From assembly GCA_009746045.1 (NCBI GenBank), contig RPFO01002248.1, forward strand, positions 92,501 through 156,500: a stretch of 64,000 bases of DNA, in the 5' to 3' direction. The stretch's first letter is position 1; each line of letters opens with the position of its first letter. Below are positions 44,419 to 54,906 of this stretch, one piece after another. The stretch is from Mesostigma viride. Lineage: Eukaryota > Streptophyta > Mesostigmatophyceae > Mesostigmatales > Mesostigmataceae. The notes under the pieces were generated by a model. That model saw only the letters and a list, made by a program, of their open reading frames with translations, did not search any database and had not been told where the DNA came from. Made by a program: the position numbers and the translations under genes.

Positions 44419-47400
44419 TTAGACAGATAGACCGACTTGACAGTCAGCATTCATGAGCTTCCTCAGTACATTGTACTGGGCTGGGGCCTTGTGTGGCAGC
44501 TTTGTCAATGCATCAGCAGGGTTCTCCTCGCCAGGGATATGCTTCAAGTCAACCAAACTGGCCAACTCCTTCAGCAACAAATAATCCAGGTCCCGGCTCC
44601 TGGCCAGCTGCTTGTGAACAAACTGGACCATACCCATGCTGTCTGTTAGCAACAACGTCTCCATCTGCAAGGTCCAAGGGGTAACTGAAGCCAGCTCCAG
44701 CATTAACTCCTTTATGTACAGGCTGGACTGGATCCCCTCGCATATGGCCCTGCATTCTGCCACATCTGAACTGATACAGACCCTCTTCTGCAGTCTGCTG
44801 TACCAGCTGAACAAACTTGCCCTGCTCTGATAAAAAGCAAACAGAGCAGCAGATCTCCCCCTGACCTTGGTAACCTGGCGAGCATCCATGGAACTGTCAA
44901 CAAAGATCTCCAAGGTGATAGGCTGGGTAAAGTCAATCCCAGACAAAATCAGATCAGGGGTACTCTCCACCAACCGGGCTATGACTCGAGGCTTCTCATC
45001 CTCAAGCACCTCATCAGGCATTCTGCTATGGACCATCAAAGACGGACCACAGATGCTGGCAAACCAGGCCCACATGCCTCTCAACTCAGGTCCTGCAGCC
45101 TGGGTGATCTTCTCTGGCAAGGCCTTCACAATGGTCTGTTTATAATCTCCTCCAGCCTGAAGCCTGATACTCCACTCCCCGTCCCTCCTGAACAGGGTAG
45201 CCTGCATTCCACAGAACACTACAGGCTTGTTGGGCTCCTGCCACAGCTCCTTGCCCAGTGAAAACTTGCCACTGATGACAGGAATAAACTTCTTCAGCCA
45301 GGTCGTGGGGGCTAGCAAATGCAGATCATCTCCATGCAAACTAGCATACACTGGCAGACCCTCCCATTGGGCCAGCAGCAAACAGGGATCAACTGAAGAC
45401 ACTCTCAAGCCACACTCACTGATCAGAGCTTCCTGCAGCGTGAGTCTCCAGATGATTGGGCTCGACCTGAGTCCTTCCAGGCCCTTCAGAATAACCAGGA
45501 ATTGTTGATGCAGCTCCAGCTTCCAGATGGCAGGCACCTCAACACAGTAAGGCTCATCCTGCTTCCACACCCTCCTGGCCACTTCTGGATCAGATTTTAA
45601 AAATGCCCTCTTGAAGTCCAGCAGCACTGATGACATAGCTGCTCCCCTGTTCAGCAACCCCACGTAGAGACATAGCAAAATTCTCCATGTGTCGTGTAGC
45701 ATCCCTGGCGTGTATAGCTCCTCTCCTGGCAGACTCCCCGTGCCGTGATACTCATTCAGGACAGGCCTGACATGGGGCACTGATACCTCATCCACAACCT
45801 TCCTCTTCAGCACAAATCTCAAAGCAAGCTTCCTTGATGCTGGGGGACGTCTGTCTGTTGGTGCAGCACACTCAAACTGCAACCACTCCTCCAATGCCTT
45901 GGAGAAGGCGAGCTTCCAAGCCTCAAACAAAGTAGGCGAGCTCATCTCTTGGACCAGCTGGTCATATGTCAAAGGAGAGTGTGCAGCAAGGCTCCTGTGA
46001 GTTATGCCAATACTGCTGGGGTGCAACACAGCTGGAATAACCAAACTGGCCGCTGGGGGCACCTCCCCTTCATCCCATTTTACACCCTTGACCGGCTTGG
46101 CCCTGCACCTGACTGGAAATGTTGTCCTGAAATTTTCTAGGGGAATCATCCCCCAGCCATCTCTTCTCAGAGCTGTAGCTCTGATAGAAATCCCAGGATT
46201 GCCCAGAAAATTCTGACCCAAAATCACAGGGCCATCATAGTCCTCTAGGACAAGGAAGGTCACATCCACACCCATGACAGGGGCAGTAACCTCTCCCAAC
46301 ACCCTTAGATGCGTCCTACCACTGAAATCAGACACCCAGGGGCAACTTGGTTCTCCGACCAGCAGTTCTCCTGTATGCTGAGGTCCCATGACAGAAACCT
46401 GTGCATTGGTATCTATCTCCATGGCAGCTACCTCAGGTTCATCCAACTGGACAAGCTTGGACACCTTAGGCTCCTTCTTGGCTCTTTGCAAAGCCTGTAC
46501 AATATCTGATAGACGCACACCCCTAGGCCTGGTGTCGGGCCGTTCCGGAGGTGCAGCCTGTCCGCCTGCTTGCCCAACCACCGTATGTGAAGGTACCCCA
46601 GGGGCCGGGCCAGGGTCACCCTGAGGGCTCGATACAGCTGTAGCACCCTGATCAGGAAGCTCCACGTCACCCCCGCCTTGTACACCAGCGGGCACCTGGA
46701 AGAGGTCTCCTTGATTACCTCCCCGGGGACGGATCTTTGACCAGGACAGACGGTGCACTGCTTGGGAGCCATCAATGGCCACCCAGCACTTATGGCCAGC
46801 GGCTTCTACTCGGGTCACCACCCCATCATGCCAGCTGCCACGTTTCCCTGGAAAGCTTGGTTCCTTCCACACAACAACCTGTTGTCCAACGTTAGGTTCT
46901 AGGACACTCCAGCCCTTGTCTTTCTGCCTCAGCTTGAGGAACTTGGCCTCTAGCTTCTCCTTCCATGCCTGCTCAGCATCAGCTGGCAGCATCCTGGTAT
47001 GCAGCATAAGAGGATTGATGGCAATGTCACCAAAGAACATGGGAGTCCTCAGGTTCAGCCTGTCCTCCACAGAACGTAGCCATGCAGATGTCACAATGGC
47101 AGATGACGTCCTTGGAATCCTCTCCACCAGCAGCACAGTCTTGATCTCTTGGATGGCTCTCTCCACCACCCCTTGCTGGCCGTGGCTCTCCCTGGGTGTA
47201 ATCAGCAACTCTGGAAACTCTGGCAGGTTCTCACAGCACTCAAACTGAATGTCACACTGCAACAACTCCAACCCAGGGTACCTGCTCCTTGTCAACTTCA
47301 GAGCAGCAATCAATGTAGGCTTCTCCATGTCAGGCAGGATCTCTAGGGTCTTGTACTTGGTATATCTGTCCACTGCCACCAGCAGCTTCAAACCCCTGAT

Positions 47401-48009
47401 TCTCTGAATATCTACCTGCACATGGCCTGGCTGCAAAATAGGAGTCCTGGCATGAGACTGCTTGGGCTTTCTAGCAACTAGCCTGCACTTGCAAGCTTGA
47501 GCAACCTGTTGGCAGATGGAGTACAACTCACTTCCTCCCAGCCGTCTAGCAACTTGCAAAGACTGAGCTGCATGGCCAAACATGGTATGCAACCTTGAGG
47601 CAATGTCATACAAGAGAGAAAACCTTTTATTGTCATTATTAGCACTCAAGGTATGTACAGATCCCTTATGTACAGGAGGCACCAGGGTCGTGCCTGTCAG
47701 ACTGTCTCCAGCCCTATCCTCATCCTGACCATCCTGTGCCAGTCCTGCACGGTCAGAATGCTTCTGAGATCCACCTGGGTCCACATCACCAGGTCCTACC
47801 TCAGGCTCAGCACCGCCATGGCGGGCACGTTGGCGAGTAACCACTGCAGCTACAGCTGGCATACTCTCTGTGGTAACCAAGCTTGCCCCATCGTGTCCAA
47901 TAGGCTCTTTCACTAGAGCATGGGGCTGCCCCTCACTGCTGTCACTAGCAGCTTCATTACACACCCCTGGGGGCACCCTCCAGGGTTCAGGGATGTGTGC
48001 AGGCTCATA
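44419..48009 (-). CDS. pol: Element F Pol: integrase-protease-RT-RNase H polyprotein
   Basis: About 1,196 uninterrupted codons, in frame with gag after a UGA. Order from the N-terminus (approximate residues): integrase zinc region (LHTMFGH ... ICQQVAQACKC, 135-170); integrase core with D in VQVDI, D in LQCDI and E in VVERAIQEI (195-285); a basic W-rich DNA-binding-like block (VVVWKEPSFPGKRGSW, 385); a retropepsin-like segment IDTNAQVSV ... GPVILGQNFL (545-610); RT with LLDFKRAFLKS and LHGDDLHLL as motifs A and C (690-930); RNase H ending HIPGEENPADALTK (1055-1165). The RT-RNase H end is copia-like. Oddities: protease lies after integrase, its active site reads DTN not DTG, and RT motif C is GDD rather than VDD. 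Confidence 0.85.
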   Translation of the reverse strand, partial: YEPAHIPEPWRVPPGVCNEAASDSSEGQPHALVKEPIGHDGASLVTTESMPAVAAVVTRQRARHGGAEPEVGPGDVDPGGSQKHSDRAGLAQDGQDEDRAGDSLTGTTLVPPVHKGSVHTLSANNDNKRFSLLYDIASRLHTMFGHAAQSLQVARRLGGSELYSICQQVAQACKCRLVARKPKQSHARTPILQPGHVQVDIQRIRGLKLLVAVDRYTKYKTLEILPDMEKPTLIAALKLTRSRYPGLELLQCDIQFECCENLPEFPELLITPRESHGQQGVVERAIQEIKTVLLVERIPRTSSAIVTSAWLRSVEDRLNLRTPMFFGDIAINPLMLHTRMLPADAEQAWKEKLEAKFLKLRQKDKGWSVLEPNVGQQVVVWKEPSFPGKRGSWHDGVVTRVEAAGHKCWVAIDGSQAVHRLSWSKIRPRGGNQGDLFQVPAGVQGGGDVELPDQGATAVSSPQGDPGPAPGVPSHTVVGQAGGQAAPPERPDTRPRGVRLSDIVQALQRAKKEPKVSKLVQLDEPEVAAMEIDTNAQVSVMGPQHTGELLVGEPSCPWVSDFSGRTHLRVLGEVTAPVMGVDVTFLVLEDYDGPVILGQNFLGNPGISIRATALRRDGWGMIPLENFRTTFPVRCRAKPVKGVKWDEGEVPPAASLVIPAVLHPSSIGITHRSLAAHSPLTYDQLVQEMSSPTLFEAWKLAFSKALEEWLQFECAAPTDRRPPASRKLALRFVLKRKVVDEVSVPHVRPVLNEYHGTGSLPGEELYTPGMLHDTWRILLCLYVGLLNRGAAMSSVLLDFKRAFLKSDPEVARRVWKQDEPYCVEVPAIWKLELHQQFLVILKGLEGLRSSPIIWRLTLQEALISECGLRVSSVDPCLLLAQWEGLPVYASLHGDDLHLLAPTTWLKKFIPVISGKFSLGKELWQEPNKPVVFCGMQATLFRRDGEWSIRLQAGGDYKQTIVKALPEKITQAAGPELRGMWAWFASICGPSLMVHSRMPDEVLEDEKPRVIARLVESTPDLILSGIDFTQPITLEIFVDSSMDARQVTKVRGRSAALFAFYQSRASLFSWYSRLQKRVCISSDVAECRAICEGIQSSLYIKELMLELASVTPWTLQMETLLLTDSMGMVQFVHKQLARSRDLDYLLLKELASLVDLKHIPGEENPADALTKLPHKAPAQYNVLRKLMNADCQVGLSV

Positions 48010-49185
48010 TCAATGATCAGCAGCCTTGCCCTTGCCCTTGTCCTGGGATGGACCAGCCTTGTCCTTGCTGCCACCCTGAGCTGGCTTGCTCTGACCTTCC
48101 TGCCTCAGGTACGAGGGACACTCATTCCTGAAGTGACCCTTCCCCTGGCAGAAATAACATTCCACCTGACTGATGTCCCGTGAGGTCCCACTGCTGGGCC
48201 CAGCCTTGGGAGGACCACCCACCCTCTTGAAGTCAAACTGGGACTGTGGATGTCCCGACTTCGGCGGGGTCCCCCGTCCAGCCCTTCTGTCACGCCCCCT
48301 CCTGGACCTTCCTCGACCCCTTGAAGAGGTCTCAGGCCCTCTCGAGGACGCTGGGCCCCCGTGGCCCGATCCCCTCATGGACTTAACCGTGGGTTCAGTG
48401 GCCTCCTCATCATTCTGACGAGGGCGCTTACCCCCACGTACTTGCCGCTGAAACACTCATACAACTGATCCGTCATGGCTGCCCAGCCATGGACCTGTCG
48501 CATGTGGATGGTCACATTATCCATGGTGACCGGATCCAGTTGCAGCGACTTGAGAAAGTCGCCCATGGCCATCCGATCTGCGACGAAGAAGCCCTTGGCC
48601 ATGGCGTCCTCCCTCAGCTTGACGAAGTCTTCAAAGGCGTGGACCACTAGTTGCCCCTTGATGGGCTTGTAGTCCAGGTATTCTTGCTTCAGGTGGGACC
48701 CATCTATGGTCCTCTTGTCACTCAGGAACACCTGAGTCGCGTCATAAACGCCGCCAGGTGTCCCCCGCCGCGTGTCGCTCCCGAACAAACTTGAACAGCC
48801 GCCTCGCCGACTGCCGTATGTAGGCACTAGACGCCAGGATGCGAAGCTTGTCACCGTTGTATATCTCCGTGTACAAGTTCATGTCCTCTAACATCCTCTC
48901 AGCATCCCGGGGCTGCCAATTGTCCTTGATGGACTGAAACTGGCCTAGCACCGCGTACCCCTCAGCAACGGTTGGTCGCTTAGGCGCCGCTTGATCTGCG
49001 GCTGGCGCGTGCTGCCCGCCCTGCGATCCTTGGCTCTGATTATCTGGCACCTCAGCCTGGTCTCCCAGCGCCTGGCCGTCCCCGCGTCCATCGCGTCCAC
49101 CGCGTCCATCGCGTCCATCTCGTCCATCCGCCGCGCCGCCGAAGCCCATAAAGCCCGCTTGTTGGTTGATAGCTCCATCCTCCAT
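48010..49185 (-). CDS. gag: Element F Gag, two frame changes
   Basis: Starts at 49185 with a GRDGRDGRG-rich repeat and a capsid-like helical part (about 48960-48480), and ends with a basic RG/GR-rich tail and a CCHC knuckle (CYFCQGKGHFRNEC, near 48140). Frame changes are needed near 48770 and 48440. The last frame ends in UGA (48010-48012), directly continued in frame by pol. Confidence 0.75.
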
Positions 49186-49287
49186 GATGGCCTCTGTTCA
49201 GATCTGCTACAGCCAGCCAAGTGGCCAAGCAGCAATTAAAGCAATATAAGCTACTGAACAAGAAAGGAAAGTGCCAAGTGTTACCAC

Positions 49288-50205
49288 TCAGGCAAGACCA
49301 CCACGGCTGGCCCCAGGCGCGTCCTGGTTCTCCTTGTCGCTGTCGTCGTCGCTGTCGCTCACCACAATCAGCTCTGGTACCCTGCTACCTGCTGCGCCGT
49401 CGTCGACCCGCTGTCGGCCCGCGATGACTGAATCGTCACCGTTGGTAAAGTAGACAGGTGACAACCCGTCGTTGGCACCTCGCGGATTGTACGTTGGCAC
49501 CTCGTGGTCGCCAAGTGCCTCGTCGCCTAGCCCAGCGACACCCCCTGCTCCTACCTCAAGGTCACTCTCGTACCCAAGAGGTGCAAACTCCTCCCAACGC
49601 GTCACACGAACGCGAAGGGGCGGGGGCAGTTCCTGAAAAGGAACTCTTACTCGCTCTGGAAACCTGCCGACTCTTGTGCGCGCGTCCTCCGGCGATGGCT
49701 TCCGCTGTCGCCCCGACCTCTGCAAGCCGCCTGTGATGCTCCGCTCCGCGTCGTTCACGCCTAACTGGCCCGCTGCAACACCCTCGTCGCCGATGCCGCC
49801 TGCGAAAGCACGTGGTACTCCCGCGCCCGCTACTGTCGGCACAAACTCGTGTCGCCCTGCGCCAGCTGCCTCCGCAACCTCGCCTCGCCTTGCTGCCAAC
49901 TCCGTCCGCACTCGCTCTGCTACTGCAGTAATCACCGTCTGGATGCCGACCAACCCGTGAAGCTCCTGCTCAAGGTCGTCGATGCTCCGGTGCTCCGGAA
50001 TGACGATGGTTTGTACGTGTCGCAGAATTCGCTCCCAATCTTCGACCTGGTCGTCGACGAATTGCACGAAGCTGCGATTTACAGGCGGACGATCTGCAAG
50101 CAACAAAGATAGATCCCGAACGACACGGCGTAATTCAGGAGAAATCGAACCCCCAGCAGACTGCCGAAACCGGAAATCCTGCTGCCGTTGTTCCTCCTGC
50201 ACCAT
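49288..50205 (-). CDS. Element F 5' ORF, 305 aa, function unknown
   Basis: Complete frame between the 5' LTR and gag. The N-terminal 120 residues are predicted helical (RRVVRDLSLLLADRP ... IQTVITAVAERVRTEL), the middle is glycine/alanine-rich, and the tail is acidic (VVSDSDDDSDKENQD). No domain recognised. Copia-type elements usually have nothing here, so this is an accessory ORF or an extended Gag start. Confidence 0.6.
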   Translation of the reverse strand: MVQEEQRQQDFRFRQSAGGSISPELRRVVRDLSLLLADRPPVNRSFVQFVDDQVEDWERILRHVQTIVIPEHRSIDDLEQELHGLVGIQTVITAVAERVRTELAARRGEVAEAAGAGRHEFVPTVAGAGVPRAFAGGIGDEGVAAGQLGVNDAERSITGGLQRSGRQRKPSPEDARTRVGRFPERVRVPFQELPPPLRVRVTRWEEFAPLGYESDLEVGAGGVAGLGDEALGDHEVPTYNPRGANDGLSPVYFTNGDDSVIAGRQRVDDGAAGSRVPELIVVSDSDDDSDKENQDAPGASRGGLA

Positions 50206-50298
50206 TCACCACCGGACGAGCTCCTCTCGTCGTCAAAGCTGCACACCGCAACCGGCAACGACCCTCCTGGCCGTTCCGCTGAGACTGGTTGTAATTTG

Positions 50299-50994
50299 AG
50301 TTAAGTTCTTCGCACACGCAATGTGAAGGATATGGTTGCAATGCAGCAATGTGTGAATATGGTTGGAAACGGAGCTTTGTTAAATCGGATAATGTTTACA
50401 GCGCTCACACACTTGAGGCTTGTACACGAGCTTGCCAAGTCAAGGCACAACACGTGAGGCGGGCTCGCAAGAGATGCCCATTTGGCACTGGCCTATTGTT
50501 TATATACTTGTGCACTGTGCTTGCTAGTCCTGAGCAGCCTAGGAGGCCTGCTCAGTAATAACACCCCGGTACAGTATTCACTACCTGTACAGCGCCCAGC
50601 TCCTATACAGTAGGTCTGCCATACAGGCACAGTGACCACAGAGTACAGTCACCACAGTGATTATTGCATCTGCACCTAGAAGTCCAGGACTAAGCCTGCG
50701 GTACCAACAGACCACAGGTTAAGGTTCCTATTTCCTGCGTACGACGTATTAATCCAATACCGTCGTAGGTACAGCACCTAATTCCTGTCAGCCCAGGAAT
50801 TACTGTCGACCCCATATGTCGTCGGCAAATATTCACGTCCGACTTAGAAGAACAGCCGGCTCGCGCTCGCGCGCGACCGGGAAGTCGGAACGCCATAACT
50901 TTCTTGATACTTGTCGGAATGAACTCGTTCCGGTGCCGCTGGAATCGCAGAGATATGCCGAATCAGGATCACACCAATGCGCTTGGCGTTAACT
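50299..50994 (-). repeat. 5' LTR of element F
   Basis: Followed on the interior (minus) side by CAAATTACAACCAGTC, the presumptive primer-binding region; I cannot match it to a tRNA by eye. Confidence 0.95.
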
Positions 50995-51650
50995 CCTGTC
51001 CCAGGTCCAATGACCGCCTAACCATCTACCAGTTGTACTGGGTGACTGCCCCTTGTAGCGAGAGAACGGGTACTCCTCGTAACGCTGTTGACGCGCCCGC
51101 ATAATATCCGGGGTCAGCGTGTCACGGTCCATATTACAGTCCCGCAACACCCCCCGCCGGCACCAAGACCTGACCCTTCTCATTGATCAGGCCGCGTCAC
51201 CGGCGGGAAAATGCCTTGAAACGCCCACAGGCACCGGTGACGCGTGATGATGACCTCCCATTTCACGCGATCTACAAAACCACACTTGGCCTGCTCCACC
51301 GGCCAAGGAGGCCACCGCCTCGAAGACTGGGGCAATCATGTCTGACCGACTTCCCTAGACCTACTTGGCCCCCTCGGGGCGTGCCATCTCCCAGAGGAGG
51401 ATGTCTGGCTCCACACTGTACTTGGGATGCCGCACCGCCCCGATGCATGCCGGGGCAATGGTACCCGTCAGGGGTGGGGTCCCAGACATCCCCCTCGAAC
51501 TGCGGCTCGCTGGGTGGCGGCGGCTCAGGACTTCACTGACCGCGACTTACCCGACCGAGAGGGACGCTCCAGCACCACCGGAAAGGCGCGTGCTGGATGC
51601 AGCGCCTCAAAACCACCATAACCCGCATCTTCCAGTTAGATGAGATGCTT
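50995..51650 (-). pseudogene. Element E: ORF3 remnant
   Basis: Minus-strand translation around 51284-51204 gives CGFVDRVKWEVIITRHRCLW...IFP, which lines up residue for residue with A's ORF3 signature. The flanks carry a proline-rich start (PEPPPPSEPQFEGDVW, about 51520) and a C-terminal QQRYEEYPFSRYKG-like segment. Frames change several times, so it is dead. Element F (CCTGT duplication) separates it from E's LTR. Confidence 0.6.
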
Positions 51651-51708
51651 AGGCTGACACACGGGTTTCCGGCCTGCGCGCCGCGTATTGCCTACCGCGG
51701 CTGAGCGG

Positions 51709-51752
51709 GACACCTCAGTACTGTACGGCAGGTCGTACGGTACTGAGGTGTC
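51709..51752. repeat. Hairpin with 19-bp arms
   Basis: GACACCTCAGTACTGTACG, loop GCAGGT, then the complementary arm with a single mismatch. Confidence 0.9.
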
Positions 51753-52870
51753 ATGTGGACTGTTGTGCCGTTAGTGCCAGACTGTGCCTAGTCTCTAGCT
51801 CGACCCGCCAGATCCGGGTTATCCGGGTCTGATGGGCCGAGTGTAGTTGATGCTGGTGACGTGGTTGCATGGCATTGCAGTGTACAGTTGTCCACTGGTA
51901 GACGCTGCAGTCGGCGTTGCCATAGGCATATAGGCGTAGCATTGGGGAGTGCCACAGCACCGAGCAGCTCACGCACACCGACAGCGTTCCATTCTGAGCC
52001 CTTTTGGTGTTCGACGTATTATTTCATAATACATTCTCTCTTCCTTTGCAGTGAGTTGTTCGCCTAGTCCATCTCACAACTCTTCCCCTCCTGTACTCCG
52101 TTTTGTACCGCCGACGTGGCCCGCACCGTAACCGGTTTCAACATGCAGGTGGAACCCTGCTCAGTGGGGGATCCCACATCCCCTTGGGAGCCTGTGCCTC
52201 CCACATCATTGCGCAACTCTCCCTCAAACCCCCCCGTAGAATTGCTGACGGTACGTATAGCGACAGAAAACTGCCCACACCATCAGCCGCCAACAACAAG
52301 GGCTGACCCAGCGACTCCCGTGGAACCGGTTGTCCTGTCCAGTCGACCGTATCGTAGAATTTGAACAGCCTCTGGCAGAGTTAAATAGTACGTAGTACGG
52401 TAAAATACGGTCCCGGGGTGTACTATGTATAATACGCTAGTACGGTGTATAATACGTTATAGTACGGTACAATGCTAAATGGCTTGTTTTTCTGTGTTTT
52501 TTGGAGGTTGAAGAATATCTGAACATGTACCACTTCAAACATGACAAAATACATGTGTTTCCACATGTAATTATTCCAACACGGCGTGGCCGGCATCAAC
52601 TGAATATAAGCCACCGTCATCATCATGCTTGCTGAATAAACCTTCATTTACCCTAGTTGTGATGTTCAACTGATCAAAGGTGAAAGGTAAACATGGTATG
52701 ATGGCCCTTACAAAACAAATATCAACTGATGCTGAGCACTAATATCAAAAACATATTAGGATGGTTGCTGGGTTTGATTGTCATCCCATTTGAAAAACTG
52801 CACATGAATCCATCCATGGCCAAGGACACAACAACGCTGTTCCGTGTTAATAAATTAAATAATTAAATAA
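51753..52870. other. Spacer; transposon-end-like TACGG repeats
   Basis: No gene. Repeated AGTACGGTA/AATACG words at 52385-52475 resemble the sub-terminal repeats of element D and may mark one end of another hAT-like element that includes the frame at 52871-53482. Confidence 0.4.
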
Positions 52871-53482
52871 TTAATTAATTAATGGCCAATGATACGACAC
52901 GCATGTCAGTGATGCCACACGCTCCTCATCAAGCTGCTGCTTGGTCGTCACGACCGCGGCATGCTGAGTTCCATTATCGGAATGCCCCTTGCTCTGCGAT
53001 GTCCTGGACCCAGCTCCGGCGTTGCTAGTGCTAGCGCGGGCAGATTTCCACTTTCGTGCATCACTCTCCTCAATCTCTGGCTCCTCATTCATCAGACCTT
53101 GCCTACGCAGGTTCCGGACCTCGGCCGCCATCTCTAATCGGTCTGCATCCTGCCGTTGCCGCTTCTTGGCCTCCTTCAGTTCTCCGCCTCCTCCTGCAGC
53201 AGCCTGACACGAAACGCCTTTGGCGGATTCGTGCATTTGCTCACCCCATCGAGGGTTGCATATTGGCCACCCATGATGTGAGCCTTCGCCCGCGTGGCCG
53301 GCAGTGCCCTTGAAGGCCGCCTTGCATGTCAGGCATGCCATAGCGTAATTCCCTGTCGGGTGCCCATCCTTGATAAGTTTATCCTTTGATATAAAGGTCC
53401 AAACAGTTTCCTGTTGCACAGACATCTCATCCCCGTCATCACCAACGGGGCCATCACCAGCATCGTCAATGTCGTCTCCCAC
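52871..53482 (-). CDS. Hypothetical protein with BED-like finger, hAT remnant
   Basis: 203 codons. Acidic N-terminus, then a segment MACLTCKAAFKGTAGHAGEG with a C-x2-C pair and histidines as in BED fingers of hAT transposases. A charged coiled-coil-like stretch (KEAKKRQRQDADRLEMAAEV) follows. No catalytic domain. It could be a domesticated or decayed transposase N-terminus. Confidence 0.4.
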   Translation of the reverse strand: MGDDIDDAGDGPVGDDGDEMSVQQETVWTFISKDKLIKDGHPTGNYAMACLTCKAAFKGTAGHAGEGSHHGWPICNPRWGEQMHESAKGVSCQAAAGGGGELKEAKKRQRQDADRLEMAAEVRNLRRQGLMNEEPEIEESDARKWKSARASTSNAGAGSRTSQSKGHSDNGTQHAAVVTTKQQLDEERVASLTCVSYHWPLIN

Positions 53483-54115
53483 GGCTGCTAAAGACGTTCT
53501 GTCGAATTGCTAGCACCAACAATTAACATAGGTTGAGAAACTATGGGGGCTCTTCTGCTAACGTTCGTCGCAGCGGATCTCCAGTTCTGCGCCACAACCG
53601 TTGACGTAATTCTGCCTAGCTCACTCTGTCAACACTGCGACGTTGCATGCCTGTGTGCGAGGTTTTTCGCGCCAAATCCCGGCGGTTGCCGGGGTGCCAA
53701 GTGGCTACTCTTACTATGCATCGTAATGCACGTAAACCCAAATCAACCAACGTCGCACCAGCTACTGCTGCTGCTGCTGCTACTGTTGTTGTTGTTGCCC
53801 ACGCCGCACATGGGCAGCAGAGATTGTTGCCCACGTCGCACCAGTACAGCATGGTACCAAAGGCTGGTGCGAGTACAGACTTACAAACAGCAAGTCCACC
53901 ACGAGTCTGCGACTGACGAGTCACGCACTTCTGGAAATGCGCTTCTTGGCGACGTCAGCCGACACTCGACAGGGGCATCAGGGGAGCACCGAGTACGTAA
54001 AAAGGCTCGTCAGAACACCATGATCACGCCGCAGCAAGTAATAGTTAATAGTTGACTATACATGCATGCGCGGACATGCCTGAAAACGACAAAACGTGCA
54101 ACATTATTGAGGATG
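53483..54115. other. Spacer without recognised gene
   Basis: Includes a short leucine-coding CTG run at 53760-53800. No supportable gene. Confidence 0.4.
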
Positions 54116-54205
54116 GCGCCTAGCTCAAGTGACCAATGATGTAGAAAGTTTTACAGGAGACTCACACAGCCGCGAAATCATGCCAAAGGTCCTATGTTCG
54201 ATTCC
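54116..54205 (+). mobile_element. tRNA-like SINE head, copy 1
   Basis: A-box-like TAGCTCAAGTGA (54121) and B-box GTTCGATTCC (54196-54205). The stretch AGCCGCGAAATCATGC ... AGGTCCT before the B box recurs in copy 2. Confidence 0.45.
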
Positions 54206-54802
54206 TTGCTAGTAACTTCTAGGCTTTCTTACTTTCTGTGCTCCGCGGAATCTCAGATTTGGGCAGCTAGCGTTTTCACGTTTGTTGCTTTCTGACGACA
54301 ATGTAGAAAGTTTTACCTTGCACCAATTTGACGTGAGTGAGCTTGCCAAGTGAGAGGCCGCGTTGATAGATGCTCGCAAATATAGATGGCAAGCGGTTGT
54401 GAAGGATACCAACTGGAGCCCGAGGGCCACTCGGTCGGTGGGGGCAACGCCGGGGTGACCTGATTCGGTAGACATAGTCATTCCGGGCCGAGGCGCCCGC
54501 AACCGGGCCGTAACTAGAGGCGGCTAGATAGTCATCCGTCCCTGCATTCAATTTCCATCTCATTGCATGAGGTTTTATGCTCACATGCGGAAGCAGTCAG
54601 TCTACATGTTTTACGTGGTGTTGACCTGTTGGAAGGGAGATTCCGAGAACCGCCATGGACGGCGCTCAAACTACAAATTCCTGACTCCAAGTCCAACATC
54701 TGATCGCCTAAACCCCACCATGATATATCCCAGCAATGACCCCATAAAATATCCTTTTGCTCTTCTTCAATTTTTTCCTGTTCATGCTAAACTTTTTTTG
54801 TC
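54206..54802. other. Spacer without recognised gene
   Basis: Nothing supportable beyond short frames. Confidence 0.35.
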
Positions 54803-54906
54803 TGTCGTTGTTTGTTGTTTATTCCTTACCACACTATAGTCCCTTTCCATCCACTGTCGTTGTTTGTTGTTTATTCCTTACCACACTATAGCCCCTTTCC
54901 ATCCAC
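54803..54906. repeat. 52-bp tandem duplication
   Basis: Two copies (54803-54854, 54855-54906) that differ by a single C/T (CTATAGTCCC against CTATAGCCCC). Confidence 0.95.

Larger units (their letters stand above)
42973..50994 (-). mobile_element. Element F: copia-like LTR retrotransposon with unusual organisation
   Basis: Two LTRs of 698 and 696 bp ending AGTTAA...TTAACT instead of TG...CA, flanked by CCTGT (42968-42972 and 50995-50999). On the minus strand: 5' LTR, a 305-codon ORF, gag, an in-frame UGA, a long pol with integrase-protease-RT-RNase H, about 750 bases of 3' non-coding sequence, polypurine tract, 3' LTR. The LTRs are about 99% identical. Confidence 0.9.

Noticed and set aside
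53543-54055. 170-codon frame with a leucine run
   Set aside because: Leucine run comes from a short CTG repeat; no signal-anchor context or family similarity.
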